A DNA stretch of 64,000 nucleotides, taken from NCBI GenBank assembly GCA_943369485.1, contig CALRNH020000014.1, forward strand, positions 1 through 64,000. Direction: 5' to 3'. Position numbers and translations under genes: made by a program. Shown here in pieces: positions 32,764 to 41,000 of the stretch; positions within the stretch are counted from its first letter, which is position 1; every line of letters starts with the position of its first letter. A model generated the notes under the pieces. The model was given only the letters and a program-made list of their open reading frames with translations, did no database searches and was not told the DNA's origin. This DNA comes from ATX-6F1 sp943369485. GTDB taxonomy: Bacteria > Cyanobacteriota > Cyanobacteriia > PCC-6307 > Cyanobiaceae.

Positions 32764-33314
32764 CAGCTCCCCCGCCGCAACTGGGTGACCTGGTCGGCCA
32801 TCGCCATCAACGGCGGCGGCATCGACGGCCCGGTCAGGATCACATCCAGGTGAGAGGGACGGCGCTCGAGGGTCTCGCTCACCTCGGCGGCCTCCAGGTA
32901 GCCCAGTTCGACCGCCAGCCCCAACTCATCGAGCACCATCAAGTCCACTGAGCCCGCGAGCAACTGCTCCCGGCTGAACGCCCAGACCTCCTGCACCGCC
33001 TGACGCTCCTGCTCGCTGGCGGGGGGGATCTCCAGGCAGCCGGGCACATCGGGGCGCAACCACTGAAGGCGGCCGCAGAGCCAGAGGCTGCGGTCCAGGC
33101 CCTGCTCCACACCCCCCTTGAGGAACTGACTGATCAGCACCCGGCTCCCCAGACCGGCGGTGCGCAGCGCCTGGCTGAACACGCCGCCGAAGCTGCCACG
33201 GAATGGGGCCGTGTGGATCTGCAGCAGACCCTCCTGCTGGCTCACGAGCCGCAGGCTGCGCAGGGGGCGGGGGGCCCCGTGGTCGAGGCCGGGTTTGCGC
33301 AGGCTGGCGGTCAT
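32763..33314 (-). CDS. CobO-related protein with degenerate P-loop
   Basis: 183 residues related to cob(I)yrinic acid a,c-diamide adenosyltransferase (CobO/BtuR) in overall pattern: QIHTAPFRGSFGGVFSQALR-TAGLGSRVLISQFLKGG, then VDLMVLDELGLAVELGYLEA and RRPSHLDVILTG. In CobO the first block carries a G-D-G-K-G-K-T P-loop; here it reads APFRGSFG, with no GKT. Either it binds ATP differently or it is not an adenosyltransferase. I take the ATG at 33314; the frame further up has no family sequence. First gene of the dcd-nuclease group. Picocyanobacteria are known to carry proteins of this kind labelled P-loop NTPase. Confidence 0.75.
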   Translation of the reverse strand: MTASLRKPGLDHGAPRPLRSLRLVSQQEGLLQIHTAPFRGSFGGVFSQALRTAGLGSRVLISQFLKGGVEQGLDRSLWLCGRLQWLRPDVPGCLEIPPASEQERQAVQEVWAFSREQLLAGSVDLMVLDELGLAVELGYLEAAEVSETLERRPSHLDVILTGPSMPPPLMAMADQVTQLRRGS

Positions 33315-33548
33315 CGGCACAGAGGAGGGGAAGGGTTTAGGCCTGCCTGGGGCGCCGCAATCAGTGGCGAGGGAGACCTGAGCCACCCGATCGACAGGTG
33401 AACTCGTCAAGCGCAGCGGCGGGCGGGCCAGGGTGACGGAACCTGAATGTAGCGGTGTCAGCCCCGTCGACAAGGCAGCGGCACACCACCCCTAGCGCGA
33501 ACGCACCTACCAACACCCAGGGGGCCGAGAACCTGCGCCGGAGGAATG

Positions 33549-33590
33549 GTGTCTGTTGCTACAGGGGCCGCCAGGGGCGATCCGTAGCTT
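33549..33590 (+). promoter_or_regulatory. NtcA-activated promoter of ntcA
   Basis: GTG-N8-TAC (33549-33562), one base off the GTA-N8-TAC NtcA consensus, followed after 22 bases by TAGCTT (33585-33590), which fits TA-N3-T. This is the spacing of class II NtcA-activated promoters, and it lies 22 bases before the ntcA start codon. It predicts autoregulation, as known in other cyanobacteria. Confidence 0.8.
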
Positions 33591-33611
33591 CTGCTCACTC
33601 TCTCCGCCTTG

Positions 33612-34352
33612 ATGGTCGGCGCCACCCGCGGTTTCAGCCGCTACAGCAGCGGTCCCACCTCCGGAACGAGCGGCATGGCCTCCCCCGGCGCGGCTGGATC
33701 CGCCCCCTCCCCCACCCTGCTCGATGTGATCCGGGGGCTCAGCGGCAGCAGCGTTGAAACGGTGGAGCGCAGCAAGACGATCTTCTTCCCCGGCGACCCC
33801 GCCGAGCGGGTCTATCTGCTGCGGCGCGGGGCCGTTCGCCTCTCGAGGGTCTACGAATCGGGCGAGGAGATCACCGTTGCCCTGCTGCGGGAGAACAGCC
33901 TGTTCGGGGTGCTGTCCCTGCTCACCGGCCAGCGCTCCGACCGCTTCTATCACGCGGTGGCCTTCACCCGGGTGGAGATGGTGACAGCGCCTGCCACCTC
34001 CGTGCGCCGGGCGATCGAGGTGGACGCCAGCGTCGGCCTGCTCATGCTTCAGGGCCTCTCCTCGCGGATCCTTCAGACCGAGACGATGATCGAAACCCTC
34101 ACCCACCGAGACATGTCATCACGGCTGGTGAGCTTCCTGCTCGTGCTCTGCCGAGATTTCGGCGTGCCCGGCAGCGAGGGGATCACGATTGACTTACGCC
34201 TCTCCCACCAGGCCATCGCCGAAGCGATCGGTTCCACCCGGGTCACGATCACCCGCCTGCTGGGTGACCTGCGCAATGTCGGCCTGTTGCAGATCGACCG
34301 CAAGAAGATCACGGTGTTTGATCCGGTCGCCCTGGCCAAGAAGTTCAGCTGA
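33612..34352 (+). CDS. ntcA: Global nitrogen regulator NtcA
   Basis: CRP-family activator that senses 2-oxoglutarate and turns on nitrogen assimilation genes. 246 residues: a Ser/Gly-rich start typical of picocyanobacterial NtcA (VGATRGFSRYSSGPTSG), cAMP-binding-like beta roll (KTIFFPGDPAERVYLLRRGA; GEEITVALLRENSLFGVLSL), the dimer helix (LLMLQGLSSRILQTETMIET) and the DNA-reading helix-turn-helix SHQAIAEAIGSTRVTITRLL near residue 195. ATG at 33612 is used; the TTG just before it is unlikely. An internal ATG 21 codons on gives the 225-residue length of other cyanobacteria. Confidence 0.97.
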   Translation: MVGATRGFSRYSSGPTSGTSGMASPGAAGSAPSPTLLDVIRGLSGSSVETVERSKTIFFPGDPAERVYLLRRGAVRLSRVYESGEEITVALLRENSLFGVLSLLTGQRSDRFYHAVAFTRVEMVTAPATSVRRAIEVDASVGLLMLQGLSSRILQTETMIETLTHRDMSSRLVSFLLVLCRDFGVPGSEGITIDLRLSHQAIAEAIGSTRVTITRLLGDLRNVGLLQIDRKKITVFDPVALAKKFS

Positions 34353-34386
34353 GCCAGCGGGCTCCATTTCAGCCGAGCTGTCGCTC

Positions 34387-34437
34387 GATTCGGCCGGGAT
34401 GGATTCGCCCCTGATCGACTCGGCCGGGATGGATTCG
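34387..34437. repeat. Two 21-bp direct repeats
   Basis: GATTCGGCCGGGATGGATTCG at 34387-34407 recurs at 34417-34437 with one base changed, a 30-base period, in the gap between ntcA and the DUF3084 gene. Confidence 0.85.
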
Positions 34438-34467
34438 GATGGATACTGAGAGCCTCCGCTTGGTTCC

Positions 34468-35679
34468 GTGTCCGGCTGGCTGCTGATCCTGGCTCTCCTG
34501 GTGCTCGGCGGGGTGCTCTCCACACTCGGTGACCGCCTAGGCAGCCGCGTGGGCAAGGCACGGCTGAGCCTGTTCAACCTCCGTCCCCGCAACACGGCGG
34601 TGCTGATCACGGTGCTGACCGGCAGCCTGATCAGCGCGGTGTCCCTGGGGCTGATGCTGATGGTCAGCGAACGGCTGCGGACAGGGCTGTTCCAGCTTGA
34701 TCAGCTGGAGCGCAAGCTTCGGGACAGCCGCAGTGATCTGGCCAGCAGCCAGGCGGAGATCCGCCGAGCCCAGCAGGCGAGCGCGCGGGCCGAACTCGGC
34801 CTGCGCCAGGCCCAGGGGCAACTGGCCACGGCCGACCAGCGCGCCCAGAAACTGCGCAACGAACTGCAACCTCTTCAGCGGCAACGGGTCCAGTTGGAGC
34901 GGCAGCGCCATCTGCTCAGCCAAGACATCCGGGCGAAGGACGCCGACATCCGTCGCAACCAGGCGGAGCTTGCAACGGTGAACCAGCGCATCTCGGCCGG
35001 CGCCAAAGAACTGAAACGGCTCGAAGCGAAGCTGATCGATCTGCGCCGGGGGGATGTGGTGATCAGCAGCGGCCAGCCCCTGGCCACTGCCAAAATCAAC
35101 CTGGAGAATGCCTCCCAGGCCACGATCGTGATCACGGCGCTGCTGCGGCAGGCCAACCGGGTCGCCTACCAGCGCGTGCTGCCGGACCAGGCGGCCAATC
35201 GCCAGATCCTGCTGGTTCCCCGCAGCGAGATCACCCGGCTCCAGGGAGTCATCACCAAACCAGGATCCTGGGTGGTCAGCATCATTTCCGCTGCCAATGT
35301 GCTGCGCGGCGAACAGCAGGTGCTGGCCTTCCCGGACGTGCGTCCCAACCGCCAGGTGATCCGCCGCGGCGACGTGATGGCTTCCACCGTTGTGGAGGGC
35401 GACCAGCGCAGTCCCGAACAGGTGCGCAGCCGCTTGAATCTGCTGATGGCCGCCACCTTCACCCGGGCCCAGGGCCAGGGCTCCCTCGCCGACGGCGTGC
35501 AGTTCGATGTGGCCAGCTTCAACCGCCTGGGCAAGGAACTGAGCGAGAGGCCCCCGGGCCTGGCTGTTCGCCTGGAAACCGTCTCCGTCCGCGACAGTGA
35601 CATCGCCGATCCGATCACCGTCGACCTGCGCTGGATCGACGGCCCCTCCCCGGCGGCGCGCAGCCTTCCGAGGCCATGA
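34468..35679 (+). CDS. DUF3084 family coiled-coil membrane protein
   Basis: 403 residues. Two N-terminal helices (WLLILALLVLGGVLSTLGDR and TAVLITVLTGSLISAVSLGL) flank the conserved RVGKARLSLFNLRPRNT loop, then a long coiled coil at about 70-195 (heavy in Q, R, E, L), then a compact C-terminal domain (RRGDVVISSGQPLATAKINL onward). This matches DUF3084, found across cyanobacteria and some other bacteria, role unknown. Its stop overlaps the start of the YqgF-like gene (ATGA). Start GTG at 34468. Confidence 0.88.
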   Translation: MSGWLLILALLVLGGVLSTLGDRLGSRVGKARLSLFNLRPRNTAVLITVLTGSLISAVSLGLMLMVSERLRTGLFQLDQLERKLRDSRSDLASSQAEIRRAQQASARAELGLRQAQGQLATADQRAQKLRNELQPLQRQRVQLERQRHLLSQDIRAKDADIRRNQAELATVNQRISAGAKELKRLEAKLIDLRRGDVVISSGQPLATAKINLENASQATIVITALLRQANRVAYQRVLPDQAANRQILLVPRSEITRLQGVITKPGSWVVSIISAANVLRGEQQVLAFPDVRPNRQVIRRGDVMASTVVEGDQRSPEQVRSRLNLLMAATFTRAQGQGSLADGVQFDVASFNRLGKELSERPPGLAVRLETVSVRDSDIADPITVDLRWIDGPSPAARSLPRP

Positions 35680-36149
35680 CCCCGGCACCTGGGTTCGGGA
35701 CCAAGGACGGCCCCCTGGCGGCCCTGGATCCAGGCCGCAGCAAGTGCGGTCTGGTGCGCACCGATGGCTCGCGGCGGAGAGTGATCGAGGCCCTGGTCTT
35801 GCCACCCGAGGGGTGCTGGCGACGGATCCAGCACTGGCAGGCCGAGGATCCGCTGGCAGCGCTGGTGCTCGGGAACGGCACCGGCAGTGCCGCCTGGCGC
35901 GCCAGGCTGCTCGCTCTGGTGCCCGTGATCCTGGTGGATGAGCGCGGCAGCACCCTGGCGGCGCGGCGGCGGTTCTGGCAGTTGGAACCCCCCGGCCCCT
36001 GGAGGCGCCTGCTGCCGGAAGGCCTGCGAGTTCCACCGCGGGATTGGGATGACGTGGTGGCCCAGCTGCTGCTGGAGCGTCACCTGGGGTGGCCCCTTAC
36101 GCGGCAGGCCCCGGACGGGCGCTCTTTCACAGGCGGGCCCGCACGGTGA
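35676..36149 (+). CDS. YqgF/RuvC-like putative nuclease
   Basis: 157 residues with an RNase H-like fold: AALDPGRSKCGLVRTDGSRR holds the first catalytic Asp, VILVDERGSTLAARRRFWQL the second acidic cluster, and RDWDDVVAQLLLERHLGW the last. This is the Holliday-junction-resolvase/pre-16S-rRNA nuclease superfamily. The C-S-K/R-C-G variant is the divergent second copy seen in cyanobacteria, beside the true yqgF. Translationally coupled to the DUF3084 gene; its 3' end overlaps the convergent DUF3146 gene by 23 bases. Confidence 0.75.
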   Translation: MTPAPGFGTKDGPLAALDPGRSKCGLVRTDGSRRRVIEALVLPPEGCWRRIQHWQAEDPLAALVLGNGTGSAAWRARLLALVPVILVDERGSTLAARRRFWQLEPPGPWRRLLPEGLRVPPRDWDDVVAQLLLERHLGWPLTRQAPDGRSFTGGPAR

Positions 36150-36348
36150 AGGCGTAATCGCCTCCAGGCTCGAGCTGATAGTCGGCCTGCAACAGAAAGC
36201 GCAGCAGGGCGTCCTGAATCAGAGCGCGCCCCAGAGAAGGCTCAACGCTGAGTTCTCCCCGATCGAAGGCCCAGCTGAAGGTCCAGTGAAAACCTCCGGC
36301 AGTGACCTCGCCCTCCAGCAGCCGCCTGCTGAAGCTTTGGTGCAGCAC
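36127..36348 (-). CDS. DUF3146 family protein
   Basis: 73 residues from the GTG at 36348: GEVTAGGFHWTFSWAFDRGE, LSVEPSLGRALIQDALLRFL and the closing LQADYQLEPGGDYAFTVRARL are the DUF3146 pattern, a cyanobacterial family without known role. The family normally has about a dozen more residues in front (L-P-x-T-T-A-x-x-R-V); those residues are encoded upstream (LPTTTAQLR), and the first possible codon is a CTG whose last two bases overlap the pth stop (CTGA at 36381-36384). I therefore think the real gene is 36127-36384. Confidence 0.8.
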   Translation of the reverse strand: MLHQSFSRRLLEGEVTAGGFHWTFSWAFDRGELSVEPSLGRALIQDALLRFLLQADYQLEPGGDYAFTVRARL

Positions 36349-36380
36349 GCGCAGCTGCGCGGTGGTGGTGGGAAGGCGAC

Positions 36381-37034
36381 TCAGCGCGGTGGAAGCGGAT
36401 CCGAAGCCAGATTGGCACCGGCCGTCACCTGAAAACTGTTCAGGCGGGTGGCCGCCCGCTCCAGCCCCAGACGCTGGACGATCTCCACTCCGGCCATCAC
36501 CTCATCGAGCACCGCACGCAGCAGCGGTTGCTCGGCGACCTGGAAGCGGCCGAGCACATGGGACACGGTGCGCGCCTTGCGCTCTTCGGGGTTCAGGGCC
36601 GGGGCACCGATGCCGATGCGCAGGCGCGGAAACTCCTGGGTGCCGAGGTGGGCGATGGCACTGCGCAGGCCGTTGTGGCCACCGGCGCCGCCGGAGGCCC
36701 GCAGGCGCAGGCGCCCCAGGGGCAGATCCATGTCATCGACGACCACCAGCAACTGGTTGGGACTGAGATCGAACCAGTCGAGAGCGGCTCGGATCGAGCG
36801 GCCGCTTTCGTTCATGAAGGTCTGGGGCATCAGCAGCCGCAGGCGCTGGGGACCCTGGTGCAGGTCGGCGAGCAGGCCTTGGAGCTTGGCCTGGGCGCGA
36901 AAGCGCACGCCAGCCGTTGCGGCCAGCCGCTCAAGGGCCATGAACCCGACGTTGTGGCGGGTGGCCTCGTACTCAGAGCCGGGGTTCCCGAGGCCGACGA
37001 GCAGCTGGAGCGGCGCGGCCTGAGGAGATGCCAT
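36381..37034 (-). CDS. pth: Peptidyl-tRNA hydrolase
   Basis: Frees tRNA from peptidyl-tRNAs that fall off the ribosome. 217 residues with LLVGLGNPGSEYEATRHNVG (substrate Asn and catalytic His), LLMPQTFMNESGRSI, LLVVVDDMDLPLGRLRLRAS-GGAGGHNGLRSA and RLRIGIGAP. A normal bacterial Pth with about 15 extra residues at the end. Lies between tatA and the DUF3146 gene on the same strand and is probably co-transcribed with the latter. Confidence 0.96.
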   Translation of the reverse strand: MASPQAAPLQLLVGLGNPGSEYEATRHNVGFMALERLAATAGVRFRAQAKLQGLLADLHQGPQRLRLLMPQTFMNESGRSIRAALDWFDLSPNQLLVVVDDMDLPLGRLRLRASGGAGGHNGLRSAIAHLGTQEFPRLRIGIGAPALNPEERKARTVSHVLGRFQVAEQPLLRAVLDEVMAGVEIVQRLGLERAATRLNSFQVTAGANLASDPLPPR

Positions 37035-37129
37035 GGACGACGTTGAAAGACCTGGGCCTGTTCAGAGGTGCGGCTGAACCACAGTTTCGACCCAGGGAGG
37101 AGCGATTGGCCTGAGCTAGCCAGAGTGAG

Positions 37130-37519
37130 CTAACCCGCGAGTGGCGGTGTTTCAGGGACAGCGCCGGAGACTGTGGTGGCTTGAGATCCCTGCTGGGAAT
37201 CGCCAGCCTTGCCAGCCAGCTCGCCGATACTTGCGTCCGTGCTGGCTGCTTGAGTGGAGGCTGCTTCAGTGATGGCTGCTTCAGTGATGGCTGCTTCAGC
37301 GCTGGCCAAGGATTCAGCCGCCTGAGTTTCGGCAACGACCGTCTCGGAGTCGACGGCGCGGCGGAACTCCTGCTCGAATTCCCTCGAAGCGGACTGAAAG
37401 CCCTTCAAGGTGCGTCCAAGGGTCTTGCCCAGTTCAGGCAGGCGCTTGGGACCGAACACCAACAGACCGATGGCAGCGATGACCGCCATTTCAGGCAAGC
37501 CGATCCCGAAGATGTTCAT
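37130..37519 (-). CDS. tatA: Twin-arginine translocase TatA-type subunit
   Basis: 129 residues. The helix GLPEMAVIAAIGLLVFGPKR followed by LPELGKTLGRTLKGFQSASR-EFEQEF is the TatA/E pattern (F-G-P-K-x-L-P-E-L-G), forming the pore for folded proteins at thylakoid and plasma membranes. The C-terminal half is a soft acidic Ala/Ser/Thr/Glu tail encoded by a 15-bp tandem repeat, not conserved in the family. It lies 16 bases downstream of psbH on the same strand. Confidence 0.88.
   Translation of the reverse strand: MNIFGIGLPEMAVIAAIGLLVFGPKRLPELGKTLGRTLKGFQSASREFEQEFRRAVDSETVVAETQAAESLASAEAAITEAAITEAASTQAASTDASIGELAGKAGDSQQGSQATTVSGAVPETPPLAG
37246..37305. repeat. 15-bp tandem repeat inside tatA
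   Basis: Four in-frame copies of a 15-base unit (CTGCTTCAGTGATGG on the plus strand); the two middle copies at 37261-37290 are identical and the outer two have diverged. They encode E-A-A-I-T and A-S-T-Q-type units in the TatA tail. Confidence 0.85.
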
Positions 37520-37535
37520 GGGTTGGGGCCGGGCA

Positions 37536-37736
37536 TCAGCCCAGCGGGTTCCAGTTGACGGTGATGCCGTCGAGCAGAAGCGACTTGTTGTACACCTGCA
37601 GGATCACCAGCAGGAAGACAAAGAAAAGGAGCATGAACACACCCATCACTGGTGTGGTCCCCCAACCAGGTACGACCTTGCCGTATTCGGAATTGAGGGG
37701 GCGGAGCAGATCTCCCAGGCGGGTGCGTTGGGCCAT
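37536..37736 (-). CDS. psbH: Photosystem II phosphoprotein-type subunit PsbH
   Basis: 66 residues: MAQRTRLGDLLRPLNSEYGK-VVPGWGTTP, one helix (VMGVFMLLFFVFLLVILQVY) and NKSLLLDGITVNWNPLG. This is the complete PsbH pattern; the protein supports QB-site function and CP47 binding in photosystem II. The opposite-strand psbN lies 131 bases away, the arrangement kept in cyanobacteria and chloroplasts. Confidence 0.97.
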   Translation of the reverse strand: MAQRTRLGDLLRPLNSEYGKVVPGWGTTPVMGVFMLLFFVFLLVILQVYNKSLLLDGITVNWNPLG

Positions 37737-37867
37737 GACGTCGCGGTCCTCTCTGGCGGGGGATCGTTCTCTGTACTTTAGGGGACACGCCGCCGGGGGG
37801 CGGTCGCTGTCGGGTCTTGTGACGGAACGCCACCCGACGGCCCCCTTCCCATCCCCTGAGATTGTCC

Positions 37868-38005
37868 ATGGAAAGTTCCCCTGCCGTTCCGATCGCCATT
37901 GCCGTGCTGGCGGTGCTGCTGGGTCTCACGGGCTTCGGGGTCTACCTGGCCTTCGGCCCCCCCTCGAAGGGTCTGACCGACCCCTTCGACGACCATGACG
38001 ACTGA
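37868..38005 (+). CDS. psbN: PsbN, photosystem II assembly factor
   Basis: 45 residues: MESSPAVPIAIAVLAVLLGL, TGFGVYLAFGPPSKGL and TDPFDDHDD. Single membrane helix with the invariant F-G-P-P-S-K-x-L-x-D-P-F-x-x-H-x-D tail. Shown in tobacco to be an assembly and repair factor and not a structural subunit. Divergently placed to psbH. Its stop is two bases from the stop of the convergent GH38 gene. Confidence 0.96.
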   Translation: MESSPAVPIAIAVLAVLLGLTGFGVYLAFGPPSKGLTDPFDDHDD

Positions 38006-38007
38006 CC

Positions 38008-41000
38008 TCAAGCCGACCACGAGCGGCGTATGCGCCAACGGGCCAACTGCCAGGGGCGCAGCAGCAGCCCATCGTCTGGCGAATCGTCCTTCGGCCCAGG
38101 CAACCCATCGATTCGCTTCAGCACCGTCCAGCCCCGCGGCAGGGCCAGCCAGCGGCGGCAGGGCCCAAGGTTCTGGGCGCTGAGCAGCAGCACGGGCCCC
38201 TGGGGCGATGGCCCCTCGACCTTGAGCCCCAACAACAGCAGATCGGGATGGCCGAGATGCAGTCCATCGCCCACTTCGCTCTCCAGGCCTGACCCTGGCC
38301 CGGGCTCGGCCGGCCGCAGCCAGAGGGGTTCGCGGAAGCGCACCGCCTGCTGGGGAACCATGCCGGCACGCCAGCTCCCCGGCAGAGGAAGCAGCGCCAC
38401 CCGCAGCCGTTGATGGCCTCGATCGGCCCCTGGATCAGGCCAGGTGGGCCCTCGCAGCAACGACACCCCCAGCCGATCCGCCGAGGCCGAGACCCCCTGG
38501 GGGCCATCGAGCAGCACGGCCAGTCCGCCCGCGTTGCCGGCTTGGCTCGCCAGCCAGCTGATCGCCGGCAGCTCCCAGCGACTGCGTTCGCGTGCCGTAA
38601 GGGCCTCGGCGGGCCGCTCGATCACCCCGCCGCTGGTGTCGGCCGCCCAGCGCTCGGCCCTCTGGGCCAGGGGCAGCTCAAGCCGCAGCAGTTCATGGGT
38701 CTGCCGCCAGTCCACCGCCAGGATCAGCTCCAACCAGGGGCAGGCGGCCCGCAGGCGCAGCTCCAGCCGCAGGGCACTGGTGCCACAGCGGCCACGCCAA
38801 CGAAATCCGGCGCAGAGGGGCCCTTGATCGAGGGGCTCGGGGGGACCGTCCCACTCCAGCGGCAACGGATGATCGCGGTAGTCATCGGCCAGATCCCAGG
38901 CATCCCAGAAGGCGCCGCGATCGCGCCAGCGGCGCCACTCCAGGGGCGCCTTCAGCAGGGAAACTCCGTCCTGGCTCCAGAGCTGCTCCACCCCTTGGGG
39001 CCCCACCTGAACGGCCAGCAGACCGTTGCCGAGCCAGTGATGGCCCTCGACGCCGCTGGGGCGGCTGATCACCGGACCATCGATCGCCCCCGGGACTTCG
39101 CCAGCAAGCTCGCGATGGCCCCCCAGGGGCCGGCGTTCCAGGGGCACTGCCGCCACCCCCTGTGGCCCGCGCAGCTGCACCCAGTCGCCACCGGACCTGG
39201 CCGGCTGTCGCGGCAGGGGCGAGCCATCGGCCAGGCGCCAGTCGCCCCGGGGCAGCCGAACGGTGAGCGGCGCCGCTTCAAGGGCCTGCAGCTGCACCAG
39301 CCACCAGGGGTTCGCCACCGGCCGTGTCCGGGGGTCCAACCAGCGCCCCAGGGCATCGTCCCGCTGGCGCCGCGCCAGGCGCCGGGCCTGATGCCATTGG
39401 GGCTCGGCCTGCTCGAACACCTCCGGCACCGAGGTGCCAGGAAGGATGTCGTGGAACTGCTGAAACAGCAGCGTGCGCCAGGCCTCAGTGAGCTCGGCCC
39501 GCCCGGCGGCCTCCGTTGCGATGGGATCCCCAGGGCCGTGAAGTGCAGCGCTTCGGAGGGCTTCCGCCAGCTCCGCCTCCCTCAGCAGACGCTCCAGGCT
39601 GCGGTTGTGGCGCTTCTGGTCGGGGCGGCTGGTGGCAATGCCCCTGTGAAGTTCCAGGTAGAGCTCATCCCGCCAGATCGGCAGCTGAGCCTGGTGGGGC
39701 TCCAACTCCGCCAGGTAGGCGCGCAGGCTGCCGTGGCGTTGGGGCGCCGCCAGGGGTTGCCCCTGCCAGAGCTCAAGTTGCTCCAGCATCTCGGCGGTGG
39801 GGCCGCCGCCGTGGTCCCCCACCCCGGGCAGCCAGAGGGCGGTCTCCAGGCCGGTGGAGCGCCGCCAGCCCTGGCGGTAGCGCTCCATCGCCACCGGATC
39901 CCCATCCGTGCCGATCGGGGCCGTCATCAGGGCGAGCACCTCGGCACCGCAACGGCTGCGCCAGCGAAACAGCCGATGGGGGAACGGATTGGTGGCGTTC
40001 CAGGCCAGCTTGTGGGTGCAGAACCAGCGCACCCCGCTGGCAGCGGCCACCGCCGGCAGACCGGCCCCGAAGCCGAAGCTGTCGGGCAGCCAGGCCACTG
40101 ATGGCTCCCACTCATGAAAACGGGAGCGGCTGTAGGCCTGCCCCTCCTCGAACTGCCGCCAGAGCGAAGCCGTCGCAATCAGCACGCAATCGCTTTCCAC
40201 CCAGGGGCCGTTGATCGGCTCCCAGCGGCCCGCGACCATCGCCGCGCGAATCGCGGCGAACAGGGCCGGACGGTGGCGCTCCAACCAGGCATAGAGGGCC
40301 GGGGTGGAGTGGCCGAAATGGAGCTGGGGATGGCGCTCCATGAGCTCCAAGGCTGAGCGGAAGGTGCGCTCGGCTGCCTGCCAGGTATCAGCGACGGGCC
40401 ACAGCCAGGCCAGATCCAGATGGGCATGGCCGAGCACATGGAACCCTGGCGCACCAGCCGGGAGAGCCAGCCCCCTGAGCTGACCACGCAGGAGGTCCAG
40501 GGCAGCGGCCCGCTCGGACGGGGAGGCTGGATCAAGGGCCGTCAGCCGCTCGACCAGTGGCCCTGGGGTGCCCTCGCCCTCCCCCCGCAGGGCCACGAGC
40601 TCCAGGCTCTGGGCCAGCAGCACCCCATGGGGATCGTCCGAGCCGGTGGGCTCGAGCTCGAGGCGGCTGAGGATCAGGGCGCCGTCGTCATGGCGCGGGC
40701 TGCGCAGCGTCAGTTCCAGCTCCAGGGGCTCCCCTGCCCACCAGCGTTCGGGCAGGGTCCAGCGGCAGGCGGTGTCGAACAGATCGCCGCGGTGCGCGGT
40801 CTCTCCGTCGACCCGCAGTTCGGCCGCCTCGGCCCACCAACGCAGCACCAGGCGGGCCCGCAGCTGGCCCCAGGCCAGCCAGGGCTCAGGGCAGACGAGG
40901 CGCTGGCTCAGCCGCAGCTCCTGGCCACCGCGGGGCCAGATGATCAGACCCCGGGCGAACCAGTCGGGCCGGTGGCGCCGGCCCCAGGGGTCATCGATGG

